Shown: positions 1 to 8,993 of the stretch, one piece after another | How positions within the stretch are numbered: position 1 is the first letter of the stretch | Layout: every line of letters starts with the position of its first letter | Assembly (NCBI GenBank): GCA_011800805.1 | Contig: MPNW01001121.1 | Coordinates: forward strand, 18,735 to 43,523 | Length of the DNA stretch: 24,789 nucleotides | Origin: Hirudo medicinalis | Taxonomy: Eukaryota > Annelida > Clitellata > Hirudinida > Hirudinidae | Reading direction: 5' to 3' | Program-made: the position numbers and the translations under genes | Notes under the pieces: model-generated | Told to the model about the DNA's origin: nothing | Database searches by the model: none | What the model saw: the letters and a program-made list of their open reading frames with translations, nothing else

Positions 1-127
1 TGAATGAATGAATGAATGAATGAATGAATGAATGAATGAATGAATGAATGAATGAATGAATGAATGAATGAATGAATGAATGAATGAATGAATGAATGAA
101 TGAATGAACGAACGAACGAATGAATGA
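1..127. repeat. (TGAA)n tetranucleotide microsatellite
   Basis: An almost perfect TGAA array starts at the window edge, so its true length is unknown. From about 109 it degenerates to three CGAA units, then returns to TGAA and ends in unique sequence at about 127. Confidence 0.97.
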
Positions 128-754
128 CGTGCAGGATGGACCGAAGAGGGATTGGAGGACAGAAAGTAGAGGGGATTAGGGCCATCATGGCCTGCTTAGG
201 AACTCTTTTGCTGAGGATTTCAAGCTGATGACGGCATCCTTCGCTCGACTTTGTTATCGAGAATGAAACACGTCTACGATGGTAGAGAATTACTCGGTGC
301 GCTTGTCCGAATGTCTCCTCTCATCTTCCTGGCTCTGTCGTGATTTCGTTGGGGACAAGGATAAAAAAAAATATAGTTGAAAGCATTTTTGTTGCCGTGT
401 GCTAATTCTTGAGTTTATTGACCGAGAATCGATTGGTCGAAGTAAGGATTGCACTCCTTCGTTCCTCCAACGGTTAAGTAGAATGTTAAGGAGAATGTCA
501 CTTGGATATCTGTCATATGATTGACTCACTTTCTTGTACTAATTCTCTTTCATAGTGTTTGCCATTCACTTGCCTCTCTATTCAATTCATTCATCTCCTT
601 GTTCGTTCAATCACCTCTCAATTCAACCATTCATTCACCTCTTCATTCATTCACACATGAATCATTTTACTCCTCTTACGCTCCTCCATTCACTCAAAGT
701 CATTCATTCTTTCATTGAAAATCTGGTTGGTCGAAGAATTTTCTATCGACTGAA
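128..754. other. Unique sequence without a recognised gene
   Basis: Mixed-composition sequence. A CATTCATT-rich stretch at about 577-715 opens short frames that read as low-complexity Ser/Phe/His peptides. I see no splice-bounded coding exon. Confidence 0.5.
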
Positions 755-1130
755 ACAAAGAATGGAAGAATTGAAGGATGGAAGGAGTGAAAGGATGGAA
801 GGAATGGAAAGATTGGAAAGAGTGGAAGGATGGAAAGAGTGGAAAGAGTGGAAAGAGTGGAAAGAGTGGAAAGAATGGAAGGATGGAAGGAATGGAAGGA
901 ATGGAAGGATGGAAGGATGGAAAAAATGGAAGGATGGAAAGAGTTGAAGGATGGAAGGATGGAAAGAGTTGAAGGATGGAAGGAGTGAAAGGATGGAAGG
1001 AATGGAAAGAGTGGAAGGAATGGAAAAAGTGGAAAGAGTGGAAGAATGGAAAGAATGGAAAGAATAGAAAGAGTGGAAAGAGTGGAAGGATGGAAAGTGT
1101 GGAAAGAGTGGAAGGTGTGGAAGATGTCCT
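755..1130. repeat. Purine-rich TGGAA-type minisatellite
   Basis: About 375 bp of units built on TGGAA, mostly 9-10 bp such as GTGGAAAGA and ATGGAAGG. The plus strand is almost free of C, so there is strong purine asymmetry. Because few units contain stops, long spurious frames open on both strands (Trp-Lys-Glu peptides on plus, Ser-Phe-His-Pro on minus). These are not credible genes. Confidence 0.93.
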
Positions 1131-2413
1131 AGAGATGCGGAAGTTTCGCGTGACGGTGGAAAAGACGAATTGAGGTCGGGAAGCGATTGTTGGTGATTTT
1201 GGAGCAATTCGGGAGCATTTAAGTTTTACTGCCAACAACCACGAAATCAGCTCCAAATCCTGACCTCACTTCAGGCGGTCTTTCGATGTTAAAGTTAATT
1301 ACCAATTGGATTCAAGTTAGATATTAATAATTAAGTTAATTGTTGATAATTATTATTAGTAATTAAGTTAATTATTAATAATAAGTAATTTTAATAATCA
1401 AAATAATTGTAATGATAATCAAATCTTATTATTAACTTTAACAACCACGGTGAGCAGAAACAATTTCAGGAGCGTCAGGAATCGCCTCAAACGATCGACC
1501 GTTTATAATTATTTTTATTTTTATAATTATAATGATAATTATGTTTAGAATTTTTAATTATATTCGATTTTCACCCTAGAAAATTCTTGTTTGCAACTTC
1601 TTTTTCTTTCTTCTGCAACCTGCAAATGTCGTGTCAGCCATAAATCAAGCCAAGGTATCTTCCACTGCCAAAAACATTCCAAGTGATCCCCCATGTCCTT
1701 GGAAGAACGTGGGAAGCTGAGCTGTCATCAGGGTTTATGCGGACATGCGAGGGTTTCTTTCGTCGAGAGAGGGATTCTGTCTCCAGCTGTGAAATTGGAA
1801 GGTCGAGTTCGGTGTGGAAAGTTGGATGGTTGGATGGTTGGATGGTTGGATGATATTCGCATTGAGGGAGACGAGGGGCATTTATAATTAGAGAATAATT
1901 GTGTTAAGCAGAATAATAATAAGTTCCACTAGACGTGCATATTAATTATGTTAAACCGAATAATGTTACGTCATAATAGACATGCAGATGCGAACAATCA
2001 CACGCTATTACATTCACTCGTTTGTTCAAATGTGAATTGTTAGGAAACATTTTCAACGAATAAATGAAATAATCAACTTTTTTAGTTTACTTGAAACACA
2101 TTCACGCAGCGAAACTTTCAAGCATAGAAGGAGACGGAGGCAGTGGAACGATGGAAGGAAGGTATGAGGGGAATCGTTAATTGTCAAGGAGCCCGGGGTC
2201 AATTGAAAGCCCATTACGTGGTACGACCTTTAAGGTCGTCTGTAAGATTGGATGCAGCATTCTACTTAACCGCTTGCATGTTTATTTCATTTTTTTCATT
2301 TTTTTTTTCTCTAAAATAAATTTTCTCCCTCAGAATAAATTGTGAGTTTAAGAGTTTAATAATGTTGATGCCTCCAGGCATTCATTCATCTCCAGTGCTT
2401 TCGTTCTTAATTA
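1131..2413. other. AT-rich non-coding stretch
   Basis: Contains an ATTA/TAAT-rich block at about 1320-1440, a short TTGGATGG array at about 1825-1852, and otherwise unique sequence. No convincing exon was seen. It could be intron or 5' flank of the CUB-sushi gene, whose upstream exons were not found. Confidence 0.5.
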
Positions 2414-2546
2414 CATCATCATCATCGTCGTCGTCATCATCATCATCATCATCATCGTCATCGTCGTCATCATCATCATCATCATCATCATCGTCATCGT
2501 CATCGTCATCGTCATCATCATCATCATCATCATCATTATTATTATC
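2414..2546. repeat. (ATC)n/(GTC)n triplet array
   Basis: About 130 bp of ATC units with scattered GTC units, ending in a few ATT units. One plus-strand frame reads as a poly-serine run. Composition alone explains that frame. Confidence 0.96.
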
Positions 2547-4114
2547 GTGTCATTGCATTTCATCATGTACATTTATCGACGAAGATACAAAACGAAAGTG
2601 ATCTGCACCTGAGATGTGCGTGTGTGATGGTCACGAACCGATGGTAAAGAATGATGTCCAGGACAACCCGGAATGGAAAGTTCAACCGCGATGACCTCTG
2701 ACTTCACAGAACGCCGCATTACGTCATGAGCCGCCATGATTGATTCCAACTGCCGTGATGGAGAGAAGAGAACAATGAATGAGAATGGCGGGGAATGGAT
2801 GAGTGAGGTGATGAGGAGGAGGAAGAGGAGGAAGAAGAGGAGGAGGCTGAGTAAACAGAAGTCACAGTAGGTCAGGAGCCCTTAGAAGTGGATTTTTTAT
2901 TGCTCCGGAGGAGGAAAAAACCCGGGGTTATTTGTTTGCCCGGGGTCAAGAGGTCAAATTGACGCAGGCAATAACTGAATTTGTTGGAAGGATCAACATT
3001 TTCGGATCGAAATACAGGATTTCAATTTAAAATGGAGACTTCGTCCAATTGTATGGATGGATGGATGAATGGACACATCACACGAAATATCTACATCGTG
3101 CGAATGGCATTCGCTTCCTCACCAGCATAATTTGTTGATGGATTGGGAATTTATATAGCGCGCACTCCATACGCCTTCTCTCGAATCAGAGGCTGCTCCA
3201 CGTTATTTTTATGTCTGACAGGAATTGATTCCTCTGATGACACATTCATTGAAGATCAATTGAAGACTCAATCAACTTCTCATTGCTCTGCTCTCAAATA
3301 ATATTACTATTTCTGTGAGCCTTAATGTTTTACAAATGTTGACACTTTTTAAATAAATAAGAATCAACACATCAATAAATTATTATTATTATTATTATTA
3401 TTATTATTTGCAATTATTTATTATCTGAAGAATGACATTTATAAACTGAAGATAAGTGGATAGTTTTCCCATGCAAATGTCAGTTAAAATATAATCGGAA
3501 TACAAATTTTCTATGAAAGCACTTAATTCAATTAGAACTGATCATGGGATTAGCACTAATTTGACCTCTCTGGTGACCTATGAACCCTTGAGGTGGTCGC
3601 TTCAAATGGACTCCTGACCTCTCAACCGCCAACCAATAAAATATTTGTAATTAAATTTATTTACGTCAAACGTTTTTGTAAAATAAGCACATTTTGAATG
3701 CATTATTCATTGTTATTTATCGAGGGAAAAAATTTGCCTCATGTATATGATAATATTAATAATAATCATCATAATAATAGTGATAATAATAATAATAATA
3801 TTAATAATGATAATGATAACGATGATGATGATAATAAAAAAATAAAAATAAAATAAAATAAATATTAATAATGAATTGTGAAATTGAATTTTACTTGTTA
3901 AATTAACAAATCCATATAATTTTATTTGCTCCTCAAATTCCATCCAATTCGAGTAATTCAAGTATGCTGTTTACACAAAAATAAACTTGGCTGAAATATC
4001 AACATTATATGTCAACATTTTTCATCAACATTTTGCACCAACATTTTGCATCGACATATTTAGCAACACAAATTTCGACTTTGTCTTTGGTGACGTGAAT
4101 CTCATCCTTTCCAG
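2547..4114. other. Non-coding sequence upstream of the first visible CUB exon
   Basis: Holds a GAGGAG purine tract at about 2811-2847, a nuclear-receptor-type direct repeat at 2943-2956, a perfect ATT array at about 3379-3408 and an imperfect AAT/GAT stretch at about 3735-3865. Near 4005-4060 a CAACATTTTGCA-like phrase recurs. The last part must be intron, because the exon at 4115 begins in mid-codon. No signal-peptide exon could be identified. Confidence 0.5.
2943..2956 (+). promoter_or_regulatory. Nuclear-receptor DR2-like direct repeat
   Basis: Two hexamer half-sites, GGGTCA and AGGTCA, lie in the same direction with a two-base spacer. This is the DR2 arrangement known for RXR heterodimers. 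It is a motif match only, with no evidence of occupancy. Confidence 0.3.
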
Positions 4115-4284
4115 CTCACTCCAGCAAAGACTTGGACGCGTGTCCAGTGGAGCAGAAAGTACTTTACAACGCAACTCCCAGCGGAAGAATTGTCCACGAA
4201 TCACTACCTGTGCATCACGTGATCGGAAGTGTCGAGTGCCCGTGGTTTATCAGGGCCCAATCAGGTCAAAGGATTCAGCTCAAG
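4115..4284 (+). CDS. Gene 1 exon: N-terminal half of CUB-like domain
   Basis: Acceptor at 4113-4114, donor GTCAGT at 4285. It begins with two bases of a split codon and ends in phase 0. It encodes 56 residues with two cysteines (DAC and VEC) and the segment CPWFIRAQSGQRIQL, which fits the CUB pattern of C-x-W-x-I-x-A-x-x-G-x-x-I-x-L. Confidence 0.8.
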
Positions 4285-5568
4285 GTCAGTTGTCGAAGAA
4301 TTTCGTTGTCGAAACTATTTGAGTGTTTGAAAATTGAAAAAATTACTGAGAGGTTTCATCTTTTATAACTCGCTGCAACGTGTTATTCAAAATTATTCAC
4401 GAGATCTTTAAACCGCAAACTAAACAAATTTGTCTTGTTGTTTGTTTTATTAATCTATAAAGAATTTTATTCTCCAAAGAAAAAATTACAAATGATCTAA
4501 CAAAATTAGGCATAAAATATTCATTCATTCGTTGTCAAGGTCATCGTCATAGGAGACGAGAACACACTTCCCGGTAATTACGACGAGCACGTGATATGCT
4601 CCGAGGTCTACGTCATCAGTGACGTCATCGATGGAATGACCAGCGAAGTGAACACGTGTAGTGGAAAGAACAGGGAACGAACCATCTACGTCTCAAGCTC
4701 GCACGAAATCTCCTTCTTCGTCACCAGACCACGTGACATCATCGTAGAAGACGTCAGCGATGACGTCATCGGGACTGACCAATCAAAGGAGAGCAGCCAG
4801 GATGGAGAAATTGGAGAGAATAGGAGGAGAAAAAGAGCAACCATGAAATTCGTGCTCTTCTTTGAAGGTAGGTTAGTGCATGGATGGATGGATGGATGGA
4901 TGGATGGATGGATGAATGAATGATTGTGGGAATGATTGAATGATTAAGTGAATGAGTGAATGAGCGACCTCTTCGGCATGAGGTGTCACATCCAACCTCT
5001 CTCTATCTGCTCCAGTTGGAACTCTTAAAGTGCGTCTGAGCCCCGAAGGCAAACAGTATTTTATTATGCTCGAATGCTCAAAGGATTGTAATGGCAAATA
5101 AATTACCTGGATTGCTTCCATTCGTCCAGCGGTCGGCTGCCCCGACATGGCGGTGCCACAGGGGGCCACATCGAAGAAGACTCATGACAGTGTGATGATA
5201 AAGTGCAATGAATCCCTCGAGACTTGGTACCTCACGTGCCAAGACAACAGATGGATTGGCAGCATCGGCAATTGCTCTCAAAGTGAGTAACTGCTTTTTC
5301 AGAGTTTCATTCATTTGAATTCGATTTTCTACCCAGAAGAACAGAAGTGTATTTCTCAAAAATTAAAAATTATATTTTACTCAAATTGTTCTCATTTTGT
5401 TAATCGCTAATTTCAAATGACGCTTTCAAATTATGGTAGAGGTTCATAATCTTGATTAAAAGTGGTCTCTAATTCCCATTGGCGACTGACCAAATAGCTG
5501 GTTTTAGCGCCTCTGACGTTACTACAAAGTAACCAATTAGTTATTAGTTATTATTATTATTATTGTTG

Positions 5569-5623
<55 letters not shown>

Positions 5624-7981
5624 TAGAGTCTGAATAAATTAATGAATAATTTCATAAATAATTCTGCTAAACGAGGGCAAACTGGTCAACTTTGGTATGA
5701 TATTGACATAAACAGTGACACCGCTCTAAGAATGATACGCATTCCTCCGAAGCCCTAAATTGCAGGGTGGATTCCTGATTGCAGGAGGTGCTCTTCTACT
5801 CATAAGTTTGATTGGATCATAAAATGAGATTGCAAGTTTATCACCCACGAACACGAATATCGCTCCGCCAGGGCAATTTGGAATTAACGCGTGCCAAGTG
5901 ACAATTTCTTCTCGAAATTCAGGTGTTTTGGCCTCGGGTGACCATATAGAAACTGGATTTTAGTTCCAAATGCGTCCGTCATTCTCGCTTTGAACTGTCA
6001 TAAATCGCTAATGCTTCCTCCTGGGCATTATTAATGGACTCTTTTGTCCGAGGGCGAGTAGCAAACAGGATTGGTCGTTAGACTCCCGCAAGAAATTAAG
6101 TTATGTCGTTGATAAATAAATTAGTCTTCTTCAGAAAAGAATAAGGACAAGTTGGGCTCTCGTATCGCTGGAGTTTGTTACTTTATTTTTTGTTTTTCAG
6201 AAACAAGTCCTTTCGTGAGAGAAAATGACGCCTGGCTCACCAGTGGAAGCGTGTTTCCGACTTTGGGTTTGAAACAATTTGAAATGAATTGAATTTAATT
6301 GACTTGAAATAAATTGAAATGAATTGAAATAGTTTGAAATAATTATCATCGATTTACTCAATTTATTTGCAAGCGCGACTTCATTTGTCCGCTTCATCAT
6401 TGTCTTCAATTCATTCCGAGTACTGAAACCGCAGAATCACTTGCAGAAAAGATTTCTTTTTTGTTTGATTTTTTCCATTGTAAAAGCTTCCAATGCTGAT
6501 TCCATTCCATCAAATAACTCTTTACGGGCGTCCTGTAAATGACGTGCAACTCCACAAAACAAGAGCACTCGCTCTTCTCTTATTTACGCGGGCCAAACCC
6601 CGCTAGCGACCGGTGGGCGTACTTACTACGGTGCCAGCATACTTGATCGACTCACAAATCGCTGCCTGCCAATGAGACAAACGAGAATCCGCAACCATAA
6701 AACTTGGAATTCATTTTTCGCTTCAGTTCTAATCAAATCAGGCAATATATCGCCTGCATCCCATCTCGCATTCACGGCGAAGGGCCGTACGCCCGGTAAT
6801 TAGTTTAACCCGACGAGGGCGCGTTTTGTTTTGTAAATTTGTTTTCACGACGAAGAGAAATGCGGGACTAAGGGATGAGATCACGTGTAATTCCATGTCT
6901 TTATCGAATTTGCTCGAGCCAATTGTCGTCCTCAGGAATTTTCCTTGCCGTCTTGTTGGGCATCGGACTTGGAATCATCATTGGCATGTTCCTCCTTCTG
7001 CTCGTCCACTGTGCCAGGAGAAAGTAAAATGATGATTCAATTTGTCGATTAGCTTGTAAATTAGAATTTATTCAAGACTATTACCGGTATTATTAAGTTG
7101 TCAATTTCTTTTCATTTTCATGGTAGCGGTTTTGCAGGTTGGTACAACGAATGTGTCCTAATAACCATACTCACATTGCTAATACCCAGAAGGGCATTTA
7201 TAAACATAAATTTCGTGTCTTTCTTTCGATCATCATTCTTTCTTTCATGCACAAAATCCGAACCTCGAACAATCGATTCAAGCAGATCAACAATGACAAA
7301 TTTACAATCAAACGCAGGACTCTGCCGACCAACAAGCAGGTACTCCAAGGGCTGATGTCGAACATCAGGAAGGACAACGACCTAGACTTTGAGTCAGAAC
7401 GAGCCACTTACGGCTGTGTCTCTCTGATAGAGCCGCAGAATCTGAACAACTGCTTCTCAATGACTTCATCAGGGCCCCCAAACTCAGCCAGTCAACTCGA
7501 CTTTGCTTCCTCCGAACTGGGCGAGTGTCTGAAGAACTCAGCAGCAGCGATGGCCTTCAATCCAAACAGGGACCAAACAAAAACCCTTCGTCGCCAAAAA
7601 CATCAGCAACAACACCTGAGACTCCCGTACTCGTTGGTTCAGTACGATGAATGCTGTCCGACCTGCGTGGCTCACTGTAGAGAGAGACAGTGCTTGATCG
7701 CCGATGTCGACGACCTCCATTCGAAAGGCCAAGAAGTCGAAGGTCAGTCGAACTCATCAGCGGGTCAGATGCAGCAACAGATGTCACAGGAGAACAGCAC
7801 CATAAACAGAAGCACTCTGGACAAGAAATCTCTTTACGAATCCATGGCTTATCCACTCGGACTGAGGACGCCAGAGGGTCTATATGCGGTGCATCCGAAC
7901 CCCCAGAATGGCAGGGCGCACCAGAGAACCCTCCCAAACCCTGTGGAGTCCTACTGCCAGGGTGATGTGAGGATCGTCTGA
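4115..7981 (+). CDS. CUB-like/sushi single-pass membrane protein, 5' end missing (gene 1)
   Basis: Proposed coding exons are 4115-4284, 4540-4867, 5130-5282, 6936-7023 and 7318-7981, giving about 466 visible residues. In order they encode a four-cysteine CUB-like domain, a four-cysteine sushi (CCP) domain, a 23-25 residue transmembrane helix followed by a basic Ala-Arg-Arg-Lys stop-transfer, and a 220-residue cytoplasmic tail. All junctions are GT-AG and phase-consistent (1, 0, 1, 1, 2). The first visible exon starts in mid-codon, so a signal peptide exon must lie upstream, possibly outside the window. The layout predicts a cell-surface type I receptor or adhesion protein. CUB and sushi modules usually bind proteins, but ligand and pathway cannot be read from the sequence. 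I recognise the domain architecture, not a specific named orthologue. The sushi domain is short but has all four cysteines and the conserved Trp. Confidence 0.82.
4540..4867 (+). CDS. Gene 1 exon: C-terminal half of CUB-like domain with furin-type site
   Basis: Acceptor TTGTCAAG at 4532-4539, donor GTAGGT at 4868. It encodes 109 residues with the third and fourth CUB cysteines (VIC, NTC), then a long acidic Ser/Asp/Glu loop, a basic RRRKR cluster, and the hydrophobic end strand MKFVLFFE typical of a CUB C-terminus. It ends in phase 1 and joins to the sushi exon as Glu-Ala-Val-Gly-Cys. Two perfect TGACGTCA palindromes fall inside the exon. Confidence 0.82.
4879..4922. repeat. (ATGG)n microsatellite in intron
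   Basis: About ten TGGA units followed by TGAA units, starting a dozen bases after the donor of the CUB exon. Confidence 0.95.
5016..5101 (+). other. Possible alternative exon between CUB and sushi exons
   Basis: A pyrimidine-rich acceptor (CTCTCTATCTGCTCCAG) ends at 5015, and it looks stronger than the acceptor used in the main model. Read in the phase left by the CUB exon, it gives a protein-like segment starting VGTLKVRLSPEGKQ, with two cysteines, and reaches TAA at 5099-5101. Used this way it would end the protein before the sushi and membrane parts. A donor GTAATG at 5088 would instead make a 72-nt in-frame cassette, but would leave only a 42-nt intron. Chance is possible. Confidence 0.3.
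5130..5282 (+). CDS. Gene 1 exon: sushi/CCP domain
   Basis: Acceptor CATTCGTCCAG ends at 5129, donor GTGAGT at 5283. The exon is a phase 1-1 module, the usual form for shuffled extracellular domains. It encodes 50 complete residues with four cysteines in the order CPDM, IKCN, LTCQ, GNCS and a tryptophan between the third and fourth, as in CCP domains. Confidence 0.87.
5283..6935 (+). other. Long intron of gene 1 (sushi to transmembrane exon)
   Basis: About 1.65 kb. Apart from the ATT array, it holds unique sequence of balanced composition at about 5700-6240. A CpG-containing block at about 6525-6830 (with phrases such as CGCGGGCC and GACGAGGGCGCG) stands out from the AT-rich surroundings and could be regulatory. 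No additional phase-compatible exon was recognised. Confidence 0.6.
5549..5622. repeat. (ATT)n microsatellite in intron
   Basis: ATT array with a few GTT units near its start, inside the intron between the sushi and transmembrane exons. Confidence 0.95.
6936..7023 (+). CDS. Gene 1 exon: transmembrane helix
   Basis: Acceptor GTCGTCCTCAG ends at 6935, donor GTAAAA at 7024. Encodes IFLAVLLGIGLGIIIGMFLL followed by LLVHCARR, a membrane helix with GxxxG-type glycine spacing and a basic cytoplasmic flank. Entry phase 1 and exit phase 2 fit the neighbouring exons. Confidence 0.87.
7318..7981 (+). CDS. Gene 1 last exon: cytoplasmic tail
   Basis: Acceptor AATCAAACGCAG ends at 7317; the first G completes the split Lys codon and the frame runs to TGA at 7979-7981. 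The 220-residue tail is hydrophilic, rich in Asn, Gln and Ser, and has a cysteine cluster (ECCPTCVAHCRERQC). Three YxxPhi-type motifs occur (YGCV, YSLV, YESM), which in other membrane proteins can bind clathrin adaptors. No catalytic domain is visible. A longer open frame reaches back to 7139, but its first 60 codons look like translated intron. Confidence 0.83.
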
Positions 7982-8353
7982 CAGCTCAGCAACTCTTTGC
8001 CACAAACACTGCTGAACCAATGGTAGTTCTGCTCAGTTCCTCGTCAGCGTTAGCCGACACTAACCGGTAGTCGATCGTCCTTTTTCGCTCGCTATTCGTT
8101 CGAAGCAGACGAGTTACGCAAAGCGCGGGACAAATAACAATTAACTTTGATGGCGGAGAATTCGTCATTTTAAATATTCCAGGAAAAAAACAGAATTTTC
8201 GTTGGAAGAGTTTTAGTTGTTGTGTTGCTGTGTGGTACTAATTTGATTTCGTTTATGAGAGTTTTAACGGTCAGAGCTTCGAGGCCCGATGATGGATGAT
8301 TGGAGGTTCCTCTCTTTTTTACCTTTCATTGTTTTCGCGGACGTTAATAATAC

Positions 8354-8384
<31 letters not shown>

Positions 8385-8581
8385 TTGTAGGTTATTAAAA
8401 TTATAGTTGTAATTTTGCTCCTAGCATTAAATACTCATTTCACTTGGAAAGATTATTAATTTCATCCGATTAAACAGATTCAAATCACAGAAGAACTTGT
8501 AACGATGTCTTTGAGATAACTTTTGTACCGTTGAAGTGAAATCCAACAATCTGAATGTCTGCTGCTGCTGATATTCCCGAG
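7982..8581 (+). other. 3' untranslated or flanking region of gene 1
   Basis: No further coding frame. Contains an ATT array at about 8347-8384 and ATTAAA hexamers at about 8394 and 8426 that could serve as poly(A) signals. Where the transcript ends cannot be decided from sequence. Confidence 0.45.
8347..8384. repeat. (ATT)n microsatellite
   Basis: Perfect ATT triplets in the 3' flank of gene 1. Confidence 0.95.
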
Positions 8582-8620
8582 GATGATGATGATGACGATG
8601 ATGACGATGATGACGATGAC

Positions 8621-8670
<50 letters not shown>

Positions 8671-8734
8671 CGACGACGACGACGATGATGATGATGATGA
8701 TGACGACGACGACGACGACGACGATGATGATGAT
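8582..8734. repeat. (GAT)n/(GAC)n compound triplet array
   Basis: About 150 bp of GAT with pure GAC blocks at about 8670-8682 and 8703-8722. Frames read as poly-Asp, poly-Met/Thr or poly-His/Arg according to phase and strand. It lies beyond the stop of gene 1 and is not treated as coding. Confidence 0.97.
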
Positions 8735-8942
8735 GGTGGTTTTGGTTATTGTTTTGATGAATTATTGTTTTGTTGTCTTCTAAATCGTCTAAATTTACGT
8801 GCGAATTAAATAGAATTACATCAAATTGTTTGGAAAATGTGCTTACTTGCATTTTACTTTAAATTGTCGTAATTTTGGACGTCGACTCAGCTCACCCTAA
8901 TAACATCACCATCATTCCTCTGTTTAGACAGAATTTCGTGGA

Positions 8943-8993
8943 AATAAACAATGAAACAATATATAATAATTTCACTGAATTTATGACAATAAA
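8943..8993 (+). terminator. Candidate poly(A) signals downstream of gene 1
   Basis: Canonical AATAAA hexamers at 8943-8948 and 8988-8993. They imply a 3' untranslated region of about 1 kb that includes the GAT array. The earlier ATTAAA variants are alternatives. Confidence 0.3.

Noticed and set aside
690..1256. Long minus-strand frames rich in Ser, Phe, His and Pro
   Set aside because: They exist only because the TGGAA minisatellite lacks stops on that strand; composition follows the repeat unit.
7139..7317. Upstream extension of the gene 1 tail frame to 7139
   Set aside because: The protein before 7318 is Ile/Asn/Lys-rich like AT-rich intron; the acceptor at 7317 gives the phase needed after the transmembrane exon.
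8555..8809. Poly-aspartate open frame
   Set aside because: Pure translation of the GAT/GAC array, with parallel open frames in other phases.
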